Position numbers and translations under genes: made by a program
Notes under the pieces: generated by a model
Databases searched by the model: none
What the model saw: only the letters and a program-made list of their open reading frames with translations
What the model was told of the DNA's origin: nothing
DNA from: DATDMG01 sp036518955
GTDB taxonomy: Bacteria; Actinomycetota; Actinomycetes; Actinomycetales; Kineosporiaceae
Length of the DNA stretch: 24,939 nucleotides
Direction: 5' to 3'
NCBI GenBank assembly: GCA_036518955.1
Contig: DATDMG010000017.1
Location: forward strand, 1 to 24,939
Part shown: positions 1-9,600 of the stretch, one piece after another
How the letters are laid out: each line of letters opens with the position of its first letter
How positions within the stretch are numbered: the stretch's first letter is position 1

Positions 1-1077
1 CCCGAGCACACCGAGCGGCCGGGCTGGATGAGCCCGTCCGCGCGGTACGCCGCGCTGAACGACTCGATCTTCACTGCCCGTGGCGAGGACATCCACCTGG
101 ACATCCACGGGGTGGAGCGACTCACCCGCTACGCCACCACCCTGGCTCCGGAGGCCGCCTGCACCAGCGTCCAGCTGCACCTGCAGGTCGCGCCGCAGGA
201 CTTCGCCCGCACCTGGAACGCCGCCCAGCTGCTGGCCGGTCCGCAGCTGGCCCTGGGCGCCAACTCCCCGTACTTCTTCGGTCGCGAGCTGTGGCGGGAA
301 ACCCGGGTCGAGCTGTTCACGCAGTCCACCGACACGAGGCCCCCCGAGCTGCGCAACCAGGGCGTCCGGCCGCGGGTCTGGTTCGGGGAGCGGTGGATCA
401 CGTCCATCTTCGACCTGTTCGAGGAGAACGTGCGGTACTTTCCGGCCTTGCTGCCGGAGCTGAGCGACGAGGACCCGGTCGCCGAGTTGAGGGCCGGCCG
501 CCCGCCGCGCCTGCAGGAGCTGCGGCTGCACAACGGCACGGTCTACCGGTGGAACCGCCCGGTCTACGACGTGGTCGACGGGATGCCCCACGTGCGGGTG
601 GAGAACCGGGTGCTGCCCGCCGGGCCGACGGTCGTCGACACCCTGGCCAACGCCGCCTTCTACTACGGCGCGCTGCGGGTGCTGGCGGACGACGAGCGCC
701 CGCTGTGGTCGAAGATGACGTTCCCGGCGGCGCAGGAGAACTTCCTCGCCTGCGCCCAGCGCGGGATCGACGCCGTCTGCTACTGGCCGGGGCTGGGCCA
801 GGCGACCGTCGACGAGCTGGTGCTGCGCAAGCTGCTGCCGCTCGCCCACGAGGGGCTGTGCCGCTGGGGCGTCGACGCCCCGATCCGCGACCGGCTGCTC
901 GGCATCGTCGAGCTGCGCGCCAAGACCGGGCGCAACGGCGCCACCTGGCAGGTCGAGACCGTGCACGCACTGGAGGCCAAAGGACTGGACCGGACCGAAG
1001 CCCTGGCGCAGATGCTGCGGCTGTACGGCGAGGGCATGCACGCCAACGAACCGGTCCACACCTGGCCGGTGGGCTGA
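1..1077 (+). CDS. Glutamate-cysteine ligase, GCS2 family (5' truncated by window edge)
   Basis: The reading frame is open from base 1, so the N-terminus lies outside the window; the first in-window ATG (28) is probably internal. The visible part is the C-terminal two thirds of an actinobacterial GCS2-type ligase of roughly 500 residues, an ATP-dependent enzyme joining glutamate to cysteine or a similar amine in the cytoplasm. Family-like blocks are GEDIHLDIHGVERL, EAACTSVQLHLQV, ANSPYFFGRELWRETR, VRPRVWFGERW, the LHNGTVYRWNRPVYD stretch and the C-terminal MHANEPVHTWP. These resemble the glutamate-cysteine ligases of high-GC actinobacteria more than short YbdK or EgtA proteins. Substrate cannot be proven: actinobacteria use mycothiol and ergothioneine, so gamma-glutamylcysteine may serve ergothioneine or another route. 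A 261-bp gap separates it from trpB2, so an operon is uncertain. Confidence 0.82.
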   Translation, partial: PEHTERPGWMSPSARYAALNDSIFTARGEDIHLDIHGVERLTRYATTLAPEAACTSVQLHLQVAPQDFARTWNAAQLLAGPQLALGANSPYFFGRELWRETRVELFTQSTDTRPPELRNQGVRPRVWFGERWITSIFDLFEENVRYFPALLPELSDEDPVAELRAGRPPRLQELRLHNGTVYRWNRPVYDVVDGMPHVRVENRVLPAGPTVVDTLANAAFYYGALRVLADDERPLWSKMTFPAAQENFLACAQRGIDAVCYWPGLGQATVDELVLRKLLPLAHEGLCRWGVDAPIRDRLLGIVELRAKTGRNGATWQVETVHALEAKGLDRTEALAQMLRLYGEGMHANEPVHTWPVG

Positions 1078-1281
1078 GCCTGCCGGACCGCCGCCGCCGG
1101 CTCGGCGCCGGCCCGGACCGGGGGTGCCGCGGCACGCCCACCCGTCACCGCCCGCGCCCGTCCGCCCGTGCCCCGGCGACGGGGTCGCCGGCCGCGGGAC
1201 GGCCGGCGTCTGACAGGCTGTGCGCTGACCGGGCGAGGTGGCCGCACTCGGCTGGCGTCGGGTCGCCGTCCACCATCGGTT

Positions 1282-1326
1282 CCTGACGAAGGCCCTGCGA
1301 AGGACCTGACGAAGCGTCGTCGAAGG
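1282..1326 (+). repeat. Four imperfect 11-12 nt tandem units ending at the trpB2 RBS
   Basis: Units cctgacgaagg (1282-1292), ccctgcgaagg (1293-1303), acctgacgaag (1304-1314) and cgtcgtcgaagg (1315-1326) follow one another. The last unit supplies the GAAGG of the Shine-Dalgarno sequence. Several units therefore carry an SD-like GAAGG, but only the last is correctly placed before a start. The rest of the 1078-1338 gap is very GC-rich, and I see no gene, tRNA or recognisable riboswitch in it. Confidence 0.45.
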
Positions 1327-1338
1327 AGTGCGATCGCG

Positions 1339-2709
1339 TTGGGAGAGCTTCCGCGCCACAAGGTGCTGCTGGACGAGTCCGAGATGCCGACCCAGTGGTA
1401 CAACGTCGTCCCCGACCTGCCCGGTCCACCGCCCCCCGCGCTGCACCCGGGTACCCTGCAGCCGGCCGGGCCGCAGGACTTCCTGCCGCTGTTCCCGATG
1501 GACCTGATCCTGCAGGAGGTCAGCGGGGACCGGTTCATCGACATCCCGCCGGAGGTACAGGACGTCTACCGGCTGTGGCGGCCCTCGCCGCTGTTCCGGG
1601 CCCACCGGCTCGAGCAGGCGCTCGGCACTCCCGCGCGGATCTACTACAAGTACGAGGGCGTGTCCCCGGCGGGCTCGCACAAGCCGAACACCGCCGTCCC
1701 CCAGGCGTACTACAACGCCAGGGCAGGGGTCCGCAAGCTCACCACCGAGACCGGTGCCGGGCAGTGGGGGACGGCGCTCGCGTTCGCCTGCTCCTTGTTC
1801 GGGCTGGAGTGCGAGGTCTGGCAGGTCGGGGCCTCCTATGACCAGAAGCCCTACCGGCGCGCCATGATGGAGGTCTTCGGCGCGACCGTGCACCGATCGC
1901 CGTCCGCGCTGACCCGCGCCGGACGCGCGCTGCTGGCCGAGAACCCCGAGCACCCCGGCTCCCTGGGCATCGCGATCAGCGAGGCGGTCGAGGTCGCCGG
2001 CCCCGACCCGGAGACGCGGTACGCGCTGGGCAGCGTGCTCAACCACGTGCTGCTGCACCAGACGATCATCGGGGAGGAGGCGCTCCGCCAGTTCGCGAAG
2101 ATCGGCGAGACGCCGGACCTGATCGTCGGCTGCACCGGCGGTGGGTCCAACTTCGGCGGCCTGGTGTTCCCGTTCCTGCGGGAGAAGCTGGCCGGCGCCA
2201 TGACGCCGACGATCCGGGCGGTCGAGCCGGCGTCCTGCCCGTCGCTGACCCGCGGCGTCTACGCCTACGACTTCGGCGACACCGCAGGCCTGACCCCGCT
2301 GCTGAAGATGCACACGCTGGGCCACACCTTCGTGCCGGACCCGATCCACGCCGGCGGCCTGCGGTACCACGGCATGTCGCCGCTGCTGTCCCATATCTAT
2401 GAGCTCGGCCTGATCGAGGCTGTCGCGATCCCCCAGACGGAGTGTTTCGAGGCTGCTGTCCGGTTCGCCCGGACCGAGGGCATCGTGCCGGCGCCGGAAC
2501 CCAGCCACGCCCTCGCCGCGTGCCTGCGGGAGGCGCTGGCGTGCAAGGAGTCGGGGGAGGAGAAGGTCATCCTGACCGCGCTGTGCGGGCACGGGCACCT
2601 GGACCTGGCGGCCTACGACGCGTACCTGTCCGGCCGGATGGTCGACGAGGAGGTCGGCGACGAGCGGTTCGCGGGGGCGTTGGCGAAGCTGCCGTCGGTC
2701 ACCGCGTGA
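1339..2709 (+). CDS. trpB2: Tryptophan synthase beta chain, TrpB2 type
   Basis: A 456-residue PLP enzyme of the TrpB2 subfamily, which condenses indole and serine (or phosphoserine-like donors) to tryptophan, often without a TrpA partner. The start is TTG at 1339, preceded by GAAGGAG (1322-1328) at 10 nt; the frame runs further upstream but without a credible RBS. The PLP lysine is K115 in GSHKPN, the indole-activating glutamate is E137 in TETGAGQWG, and the PLP phosphate loop is CTGGGSNFGG from C265. The N-terminal WYNVVPDLP and RPSPLFRAHRLE blocks and the long N-terminal extension are typical of TrpB2 and not of TrpB1. No trpA or other trp gene is near, consistent with a stand-alone role such as indole salvage. 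Its TGA overlaps the GTG of the next gene (GTGA), suggesting translational coupling. Confidence 0.92.
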   Translation: MGELPRHKVLLDESEMPTQWYNVVPDLPGPPPPALHPGTLQPAGPQDFLPLFPMDLILQEVSGDRFIDIPPEVQDVYRLWRPSPLFRAHRLEQALGTPARIYYKYEGVSPAGSHKPNTAVPQAYYNARAGVRKLTTETGAGQWGTALAFACSLFGLECEVWQVGASYDQKPYRRAMMEVFGATVHRSPSALTRAGRALLAENPEHPGSLGIAISEAVEVAGPDPETRYALGSVLNHVLLHQTIIGEEALRQFAKIGETPDLIVGCTGGGSNFGGLVFPFLREKLAGAMTPTIRAVEPASCPSLTRGVYAYDFGDTAGLTPLLKMHTLGHTFVPDPIHAGGLRYHGMSPLLSHIYELGLIEAVAIPQTECFEAAVRFARTEGIVPAPEPSHALAACLREALACKESGEEKVILTALCGHGHLDLAAYDAYLSGRMVDEEVGDERFAGALAKLPSVTA

Positions 2710-4388
2710 GGTACCTCCCGCCGCGGCGGTCGCTGCGGGGGGTCCGGCCACTCCGGTGGGTCCGGGGGGCACTCCCGGCGCCTGTCTCGCGCGCCGCCCC
2801 GGCGGCCGCCGTGGTCGCCGTCCCGCTGACCCTCGCGGTGGTGCTGCGGTTGCGGCGGCTGACCGTGACGTCGGACTCGGTGGCCCAGCAGTCGGTGGTC
2901 GTCACCTGGCTGCGGGCCGGTCACCGGCAGACCTACCTGCCGCCGGACACCTGGCTGCTGAAGATCCCGCTCTACGCGGCCGTCGAGGCGATCCCGCTCG
3001 CGCCGCCGCTGCGCCTGCTGGTGGAGTCGGTGTCCCTCGCCGTGCTCGCCGTCGCGCTGCTGGCGGCCGGGACCCACCGGCTCGTCTCGCTCGCCCTCCC
3101 CGCCGGCGCGGGGCGGTCCTGGTGGGACGTCGCGCTGCCGCTGGCGTGGCTCGGCACCGTCGGCGGGGGCCTGGGCCAGTACCTGGCGGTGATGCCGAAC
3201 TCCCGCAACATCGAGCTCGGGGCGGCGGTGTGCCTGCTGGCCGTGCTGGGCGGCGTGGTCCTCGCCCCGACGCCGCGGTCCGGGTGGCGGCGCCTCGTCC
3301 GGGCGGCCGCGGCCGTCGCGGCGGTACCCGCCCTGGCCCTGCTCTGGGTGGACGATCCCTACGAGGCCGCGCTGGTGGCGGGACCGCTGGCGCTGGCCTG
3401 TCTGGCCTGGCTCGCCGTCCGGCCGGCCGGACGCGCTGCTGACGGCGGTGCCGGCCGGCCGGGGGAGCGTCGGCTGCTCGCGGCGGCGGCGGTCCTCGCC
3501 GGGTCCCTGGTGGCGGTGTCGCCGCTGCACCGCGCCCTGGCCGCGGCCGGCGTCCAGGTGGTGCCGGACGCGACCGGGGTGACCCTCGATCCCGGCCAAC
3601 TCGCTGGGCACCTACGGATCATTCCGGCGGCGATGGCCGCCGAGGTGGGCCTGCGCGACCCGGTCACCGCGGCCGACCTGGCGGCCCGGATCGGGGTGGT
3701 CACCGTGCTGGTCGCCGCCGTCCCCGCCGCGACCTGGGTCGCCGTCCACGGCTGGCGGACCCGGCAACTGGCGCTGGCGTTCCTCGGCGCCCACTGCCCG
3801 TTGGTGGTGGCCGGGGTGGTGGCGAACCGGACCGTCTCCGACTTCCACGCCGGCCGGTACCTGGTCCTCGCCGTGGTGGATCTCGCCGTGGCCGCCGCGG
3901 TCGCCGCGGCGTTGCTGCGTTCGCGGCGACCCCGCCTCGCGGCGGGCCTGGCTGCGCTGTTGGCCGCGGCCACCCTGGCCAACCTGGTCGCCGTGGTCTT
4001 CGACGCCACCCCGCGGCCGGAGCTGGCGGCACGGCAGGAGCAGACCCTCGCCGTCCTGGAGCGGACCGGCGCGGCCAAGGGCTACAGCGGGTTCTGGGCC
4101 GCCGACCTGTACACCCACCAGTCCGGCGGCCGGCTGATGGTGTCGGACGTCGCATGCTCCTCCGGCCGGTTGCGACCGCGGCACTGGCTCACCGACTCCG
4201 CCCGCACCGGCGTCCCGGCCGCCCGGACGTTCGTGCTCTGGGACCCGTCGGCGCCGGACCAGGTGGGCTGCTCGATCGCGGACGTGGAGGCCCAGTTCGG
4301 GCCGCCGACGCAGCGGATCTCCGCTCCGGCCGGTGGAGTGATCCTGCTGTACGACCGCGACGTCACGCCGCTCCTGGCCACCGCCTGA
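2706..4388 (+). CDS. Polytopic membrane protein with C-terminal soluble domain, GT-C glycosyltransferase-like
   Basis: The start is taken as GTG 2706, which overlaps the trpB2 stop in GTGA; the longer frame back to 2442 lies inside trpB2. The 560-residue product has an Arg-rich N-terminus, a first hydrophobic helix (about 25-45), then a polar loop containing TSDSVAQQ and LPPDTWLLK. About eight to ten further hydrophobic helices follow to about residue 430, and then a soluble C-terminal part of about 130 residues containing GYSGFWAADLYTHQSGGR and VGCSIADVEAQFGPP. A first extracytoplasmic loop with an acidic residue, many helices and a soluble tail is the layout of GT-C lipid-linked sugar transferases, but I see no diagnostic motif. 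Function is therefore open; I assert only that it is an integral membrane protein, translationally coupled to trpB2. Confidence 0.72.
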   Translation: MRYLPPRRSLRGVRPLRWVRGALPAPVSRAAPAAAVVAVPLTLAVVLRLRRLTVTSDSVAQQSVVVTWLRAGHRQTYLPPDTWLLKIPLYAAVEAIPLAPPLRLLVESVSLAVLAVALLAAGTHRLVSLALPAGAGRSWWDVALPLAWLGTVGGGLGQYLAVMPNSRNIELGAAVCLLAVLGGVVLAPTPRSGWRRLVRAAAAVAAVPALALLWVDDPYEAALVAGPLALACLAWLAVRPAGRAADGGAGRPGERRLLAAAAVLAGSLVAVSPLHRALAAAGVQVVPDATGVTLDPGQLAGHLRIIPAAMAAEVGLRDPVTAADLAARIGVVTVLVAAVPAATWVAVHGWRTRQLALAFLGAHCPLVVAGVVANRTVSDFHAGRYLVLAVVDLAVAAAVAAALLRSRRPRLAAGLAALLAAATLANLVAVVFDATPRPELAARQEQTLAVLERTGAAKGYSGFWAADLYTHQSGGRLMVSDVACSSGRLRPRHWLTDSARTGVPAARTFVLWDPSAPDQVGCSIADVEAQFGPPTQRISAPAGGVILLYDRDVTPLLATA

Positions 4389-4448
4389 CGGAAAGAGGTC
4401 CGCCAGCAGCGCTCGCCCGGTCGTCGCCGGGTCCGGGTGGGCGCCCCG

Positions 4449-4454
4449 TAACGT
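4449..4454 (+). promoter_or_regulatory. -10 hexamer TAACGT, leaderless start for the P450 gene
   Basis: TAACGT ends 7 nt before the GTG at 4462, the spacing expected if transcription begins at the start codon. There is no Shine-Dalgarno sequence in the preceding 20 nt, and no clear -35 is visible. Confidence 0.5.
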
Positions 4455-4461
4455 TGCCTCC

Positions 4462-5703
4462 GTGCAGCCAGTGATCGAGGCCGGGGAGTCCCCGCGAGGG
4501 TTCGACCCGGCGGACCCGACCTTCCTGGCGGACCCGTATCCGGTGTTCGCCCGGCTCCGTGCGGTGGCACCGGTACACCGCCACGAGGGCCTCGGCATGT
4601 TCGTCGCCGTCTCGCACGCGGCCTGTGGCGAGGTGCTGCGGCAGCGCGGGGTGGGCCGGATCTGGCGCGACCGGGAACCGGCGGAGCTCTTCCCGGCCTT
4701 CAACCTCCTCCACCGCACGTCCATCCTGGAGAGCGAGCCACCGACCCACACCCGGCTCCGCCGGCTCGTCGCGGGCGCCTTCGCCCGCGGGCACGTGGAG
4801 CGGCTGCGGCCCTGGATCACCGAGCTCGCCGACCGGCTGGTCGCCGACCTCGCCACCGTGCTGGCCGCGTCGGACGCCGCCGCCGACGCCTCCGGTGCCG
4901 ATCTGCTGGCCGCGGTCGCGAAGCCGCTCCCGGTCGAGGTGATCGCCGAACTGCTGGGCGTCCCGCCGGTCGACCGAGTCCTGCTCCGCCCCTGGTCGAA
5001 CGCCATCGTGAAGATGTACGAGTACGGCCTGGACCCGCAGCGGCAGGCGGCGGCCGAGCGTTCCGCGGCCGCGTTCGTCGCCTACCTGCGCGACCTGGTC
5101 GCGGCCAGACGTCGAGCCCCGCGCGCACACGACCTGGTCACCGACCTAATCGCCGCGTCAGACGGTCAGGACCGGTTGAGCCAGGACGAGATCGTCGGCA
5201 CCTGCGTCCTGCTGCTGATGGCCGGCCACGAGGCGACGGTGAACGTGATCGGCAACGGGATGCTCGCCCTTCTCACTCATCGTGACCAGTGGGAGCGTGT
5301 GGTGAGCGACCCTGCGCTGGTCCCGACGGCCGCGGAGGAGATGATCAGGTTCGACTCGTCACTGCAGCTCTTCGAGCGGACGGCGACCCGCGACGTCACC
5401 GTGGCCGGGGTCACCCTCCCCGCCGGTGGCAAGATCGCCGCACTGCTCGGCGCCGCGAACCGCGATCCCGCCGCGTTCCCCGACCCGAACCGATGCGACG
5501 TCGGCCGCACCCCCAACCCGCACCTCGGGTTCGGAGCCGGGATCCACTTCTGCCTGGGCGCCCCGCTCGCCCGGGTCGAGATCCAGGCCGCCCTCGCCGC
5601 GCTGCGTGCCCGGCTGCCGACGTTGCGGCTGGCCGCCGTCCCGCAGCGCCGCCCGGAGTTCGTGATCCGTGGACTGCGCGAACTGCGCGTCACCACGGGC
5701 TGA
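4462..5703 (+). CDS. Cytochrome P450 (bacterial class I type)
   Basis: A 413-residue soluble P450, the normal length for bacterial enzymes. Visible motifs: I-helix oxygen-activation motif AGHEAT at 254-259; K-helix ExxR as E293-M-I-R296; the ERTATRDV region before the beta bulge; and the heme loop FGAGIHFCLG with the axial cysteine C364. It would insert one atom of O2 into an unknown organic substrate with electrons from a ferredoxin; no ferredoxin or reductase gene is adjacent. The overall sequence resembles actinobacterial CYP107-like groups, but I cannot assign a subfamily. GTG 4462 is the best start, since N-terminal SPRGFDPADPTFLADPYPVFARLR is where such proteins begin. It is separated from the preceding membrane protein by 73 nt and appears to have its own leaderless promoter. 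Confidence 0.95.
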   Translation: MQPVIEAGESPRGFDPADPTFLADPYPVFARLRAVAPVHRHEGLGMFVAVSHAACGEVLRQRGVGRIWRDREPAELFPAFNLLHRTSILESEPPTHTRLRRLVAGAFARGHVERLRPWITELADRLVADLATVLAASDAAADASGADLLAAVAKPLPVEVIAELLGVPPVDRVLLRPWSNAIVKMYEYGLDPQRQAAAERSAAAFVAYLRDLVAARRRAPRAHDLVTDLIAASDGQDRLSQDEIVGTCVLLLMAGHEATVNVIGNGMLALLTHRDQWERVVSDPALVPTAAEEMIRFDSSLQLFERTATRDVTVAGVTLPAGGKIAALLGAANRDPAAFPDPNRCDVGRTPNPHLGFGAGIHFCLGAPLARVEIQAALAALRARLPTLRLAAVPQRRPEFVIRGLRELRVTTG

Positions 5704-5840
5704 CCGGGCCGAGGCGACCAGGTGACGGAGGGGCACCGGCTAGGCAGCGAGAGTGATCGGATCGGGTTCGGGAGCCGTCCCTCCGTCCTCCCGTCACACT
5801 GGGTTGCACTGGGGCAGGCGTGACGTCGGACGGAGGAGCG

Positions 5841-6470
5841 ATGGCGAGCATCGGGGCGGGCGGCCGGTTGACCCTGCACACCGCCGCCGGCCGGGTGCCG
5901 CTGCGCGCGCTCGCGGAGGTCGAGCTGTCCGGGCGGTGGAGCGTCCCCGTGCTGGCGCCGCTGCGCGCCCTCACGGACGGCGACGGTGTGCTCGAAGCCG
6001 CCACCCGGACAGGCATGGTCAGCGTCGCGGCGCACCTGCGGATCCGCGACGGCGTGCTGGAGCTCTGCCCCGGCACGGCGGCGGCTCCCGTGCTGCGACA
6101 GCGCCGCCTGGATGTGCGTGGCCGCCTCGCCCTGCCGTTGCGGGCCACCGCGGCGGACCCCGCCGCTCGGCGGGCGTTCAGCGACGACGTCGTCGAAGGC
6201 GTGACCCTGGACGTCTCCGCCGGCGGCCTGGGGGTCGACCTGCACCCGCGCAGCGGCCCCACCCCCTACGGCTCCCGGCTGTACCTCGAGCTGACCCTCC
6301 CCGGCGGCCGGCTGGTGCCGTCCGTGCTGGCCGTGGTCGAGCTGTCGGACCGCACGCTGCACGGGCGGTTCGTCGACATCGCTCCGGTGGATCGGGAGCA
6401 CCTGGTGAAGCTGATCTTCGCTGCACAGCGCCGGGAACTGGCCGCCGCCCGAGAGCGGGCCAACCCCTAG
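5841..6470 (+). CDS. PilZ-domain protein (probable c-di-GMP receptor)
   Basis: A 209-residue protein with a YcgR-like beta-rich N-terminal half and a C-terminal PilZ domain. The two c-di-GMP contact motifs are present: RxxxR at R89-LDV-R93 and DxSxxG at D124-VSAG-G129. Both are spaced as in working PilZ domains, so ligand binding is likely. There is no signal peptide or membrane helix, so it is cytosolic. The ATG at 5841 is preceded by GGAGG (5832-5836) at a short 4-nt spacing; an in-frame GTG at 5820 would add seven residues and is the alternative. No flagellar, cellulose or GGDEF/EAL gene is nearby, so the output (motility, polysaccharide or transcription) is unknown. Confidence 0.85.
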   Translation: MASIGAGGRLTLHTAAGRVPLRALAEVELSGRWSVPVLAPLRALTDGDGVLEAATRTGMVSVAAHLRIRDGVLELCPGTAAAPVLRQRRLDVRGRLALPLRATAADPAARRAFSDDVVEGVTLDVSAGGLGVDLHPRSGPTPYGSRLYLELTLPGGRLVPSVLAVVELSDRTLHGRFVDIAPVDREHLVKLIFAAQRRELAAARERANP

Positions 6471-6511
6471 GGTGTGATCACGACTCTCGGGGCATGGTCG
6501 CGGCTGGTGCG

Positions 6512-6517
6512 TATGAT
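6512..6517 (+). promoter_or_regulatory. Candidate -10 (TATGAT) upstream of pyc
   Basis: TATGAT within tgcgtatgat is the closest match to a housekeeping -10 in the 135-bp gap before pyruvate carboxylase. It would give a 5' leader of about 80 nt. No good -35 is visible at 17-18 nt upstream. A second hexamer TACGGT is at 6535-6540. Confidence 0.35.
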
Positions 6518-6605
6518 CGCGCGGTGGCGGCGGTTACGGTAGGCCCACCGCTGCGCAGGGTCGCGCCCGGGATGTCGTTCCAGAGCTGATCACGTGGGAG
6601 GCCCC

Positions 6606-9600
6606 GTGTTTGCCAAGATCCTCGTCGCCAACCGGGGGGAGATCGCTGTCCGCGCCTTCCGGGCCGCCTACGAACTGGGCGCCCGGACGGTCGCCGTGTT
6701 CCCCTACGAGGACCGCAACGCGGTCCATCGGATCAAGGCCGACGAGGCCTACCTCATCGGGGAGCGGGGCCACCCCGTGCACGCGTACCTGGACGTCGAG
6801 GAGATCATCCGGGTCGCTCGGGAGTCCGGTGCGGACGCCGTCTACCCCGGGTACGGCTTCCTGTCCGAGAACCCGGCCCTTGCGCAGGCCTGCACCGATG
6901 CCGGGATCACCTTCGTCGGGCCGCCGGCGCCGGTGCTCACCCTGGCCGGGAACAAGGTGCGTGCGGTGGCGGCCGCCCGGCGGGCGGGTGTGCCGGTGCT
7001 GAGGTCCTCGGCGCCGTCCGCGGACGTCGACGAGCTGGTCGCCGCTGCGGCTGAGATCGGGTTCCCGGTCTTCGCCAAGGCCGTCGCCGGAGGCGGGGGC
7101 CGGGGCATGCGCCGGGTCGATACCCCGGCGCAGCTCCCGGACGCCCTGGCCACCGCGATGCGGGAGGCCGAGGGGGCGTTCGGCGACTCGACGATGTTCC
7201 TCGAGCAGGCCGTGCTGCGGCCGCGGCACCTGGAGGTCCAGGTGCTGGCCGACGTCACCGGCGAGACCGTGCACCTGTTCGAGCGGGACTGTTCGGTACA
7301 GCGACGCCACCAGAAGGTCGTGGAGATCGCCCCCGCCCCGGCGTTGGACCCGGCGATCCGCGAGACCCTGTGCCGCGACGCGGTGGCGTTCGCCCGCGAG
7401 GTCGGGTACGTCAACGCCGGGACGGTCGAGTTCCTCCTCGACACCGCGGGCGAGAACGCCGACCGGCACGTGTTCATCGAGATGAACCCGCGGATCCAGG
7501 TCGAGCACACGGTCACCGAGGAGGTCACGGACGTCGACCTGGTGCAGTCGCAGTTCCGGATCGCCGCCGGCGAGACCCTGGCCGACCTCGGCCTGAGCCA
7601 GGGCCGGATCACCCTGCACGGCGCCGCGCTGCAGTGCCGGATCACGACCGAGGACCCGGCGAACGGCTTCCGGCCCGACACCGGCACCATCAACACCTAC
7701 CGCTCCCCGGGAGGCGCCGGGATCCGGCTGGACGGCGGCACGGCCCACGCCGGTGCCTCGATCAGTCCGCACTTCGACTCCATGCTCGTCAAGCTGGTCT
7801 GCCGCGGCGCCGACTTCCCGACCGCGGTGCGGCGGGCTCGACGCGCGCTCGCCGAGTTCCGGGTGCGTGGCGTCAGCACGAACATCCCGTTCCTGCAGGC
7901 CGTGCTCGCCGAGCCGGACTTCGTGGCGGGGGCGGTACCGACGTCCTTCATCGACGAGCGCCCCCACCTGCTGACGGCCCGGCCGAGCTCGGACCGCGGC
8001 ACCAAACTGCTCACCTGGCTGGCCGACGTCACCGTGAACCGGCCCCACGGGGCGGCACCGATCACGCTCGATCCGGCGACGAAGCTGCCGCACCTCGACC
8101 TCGACGCGCCGGCTGCGCCCGGCTGGCGGCAGACGTTGCTCGAGCGTGGGCCGGCGGGCTTCGCCGCGGCGCTGCGGGCCGCGCCCGTCCCGGGGATCAC
8201 CGACACCACGTTCCGGGACGCGCACCAGTCGCTGCTCGCCACCCGGTTGCGCACCAAGGACCTGGTCGCCGCGGCCGGGCACGTGGCCCGGCTCACCCCC
8301 CAGCTGCTGAGCGTGGAGTGCTGGGGCGGGGCGACGTACGACGTCGCGCTGCGCTTCCTGGGGGAGGACCCGTGGGAGCGGCTGGCGGCCCTGCGGGAGG
8401 CGATGCCGAACCTGTGCCTGCAGATGTTGCTGCGCGGGCGCAACACGGTCGGCTACACCCCCTATCCGACCGAGGTCACGGACGCCTTCGTGCACGAAGC
8501 CGCGCAGACCGGGATCGACATCTTCCGGATCTTCGACGCGCTCAACGACGTGGAGCAGATGCGGCCCGCGATCGCCGCCGTCCGGGAGACCGGCACCAGC
8601 GTGGCGGAGGTCGCCCTCTGCTACACGGCCGACCTGCTCGACCCGGGGGAGAGCCTCTACACCCTGGACTACTACCTGCGGCTGGCCGACCAGATCGTCG
8701 AAGCGGGTGCCCACGTCATCGCGATCAAGGACATGGCGGGGCTGCTCCGCCCGATCGCCGCCCGGCGGCTGGTCACCGCGCTGCGGAAGCGGTTCGACCT
8801 GCCCGTCCACCTGCACACCCACGACACCGCGGGTGGCCAGCTCGCCACCCTGCTGGCGGCGATCGAGGCCGGCGTGGACGCCGTCGACGCCGCGAGCGCG
8901 TCGATGGCCGGGACGACGAGCCAACCCCCGTTGTCGGCGCTGGTGGCCGCGCTCGCGCACACCGACCACGACAGCGGTCTCGACCTGCGGTCGGTGATGG
9001 ACCTCGAGCCGTACTGGGAGCTGGTCCGCCGGGTGTACCGGCCGTTCGAGTCCGGTCTCCCGGCCCCCACGGGCCGGGTGTACGACCACGAGATCCCCGG
9101 CGGCCAGCTGTCCAATCTGCGCCAGCAGGCGATCGCGCTCGGCCTGGGGGAGAAGTTCGAGCAGATCGAGGCGATGTACGCCGCCGCCGACCGGATCCTG
9201 GGCCGACTGGTCAAGGTCACCCCGTCCTCCAAGGTGGTGGGCGACCTGGCCCTGCACCTGGTCGCGGTGGGCGCGGACCCGGCGGAGTTCGCGGCCAATC
9301 CGCAGACGTTCGACATCCCGGACTCGGTCATCGGGTTCCTGGGCGGCGAGCTGGGCGACCCGCCGGGCGGCTGGCCCGAGCCGTTCCGCAGCCGGGCGTT
9401 GGCCGGGCGGGCACTCCCGCGGCGCCAGGTGGAGCTGTCCGAAGCGGACCGCAAGGCGCTGGTGGGTGACCGGCGCGCCACCCTCAACCGGCTGCTCTTC
9501 CCGGGGCCGACACGGGAGTTCACCGCCGTCCGGGACACCTACGGTGACGTCTCCGTCCTGGATACCGTCGACTACCTGTACGGCCTGCGGCCCGACACCG

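Noticed and set aside
2442..2705. Longer start of the membrane protein inside trpB2
   Set aside because: It would overlap trpB2 by 268 nt with Arg/Gly-rich shadow sequence; GTG 2706 at the GTGA junction is preferred.
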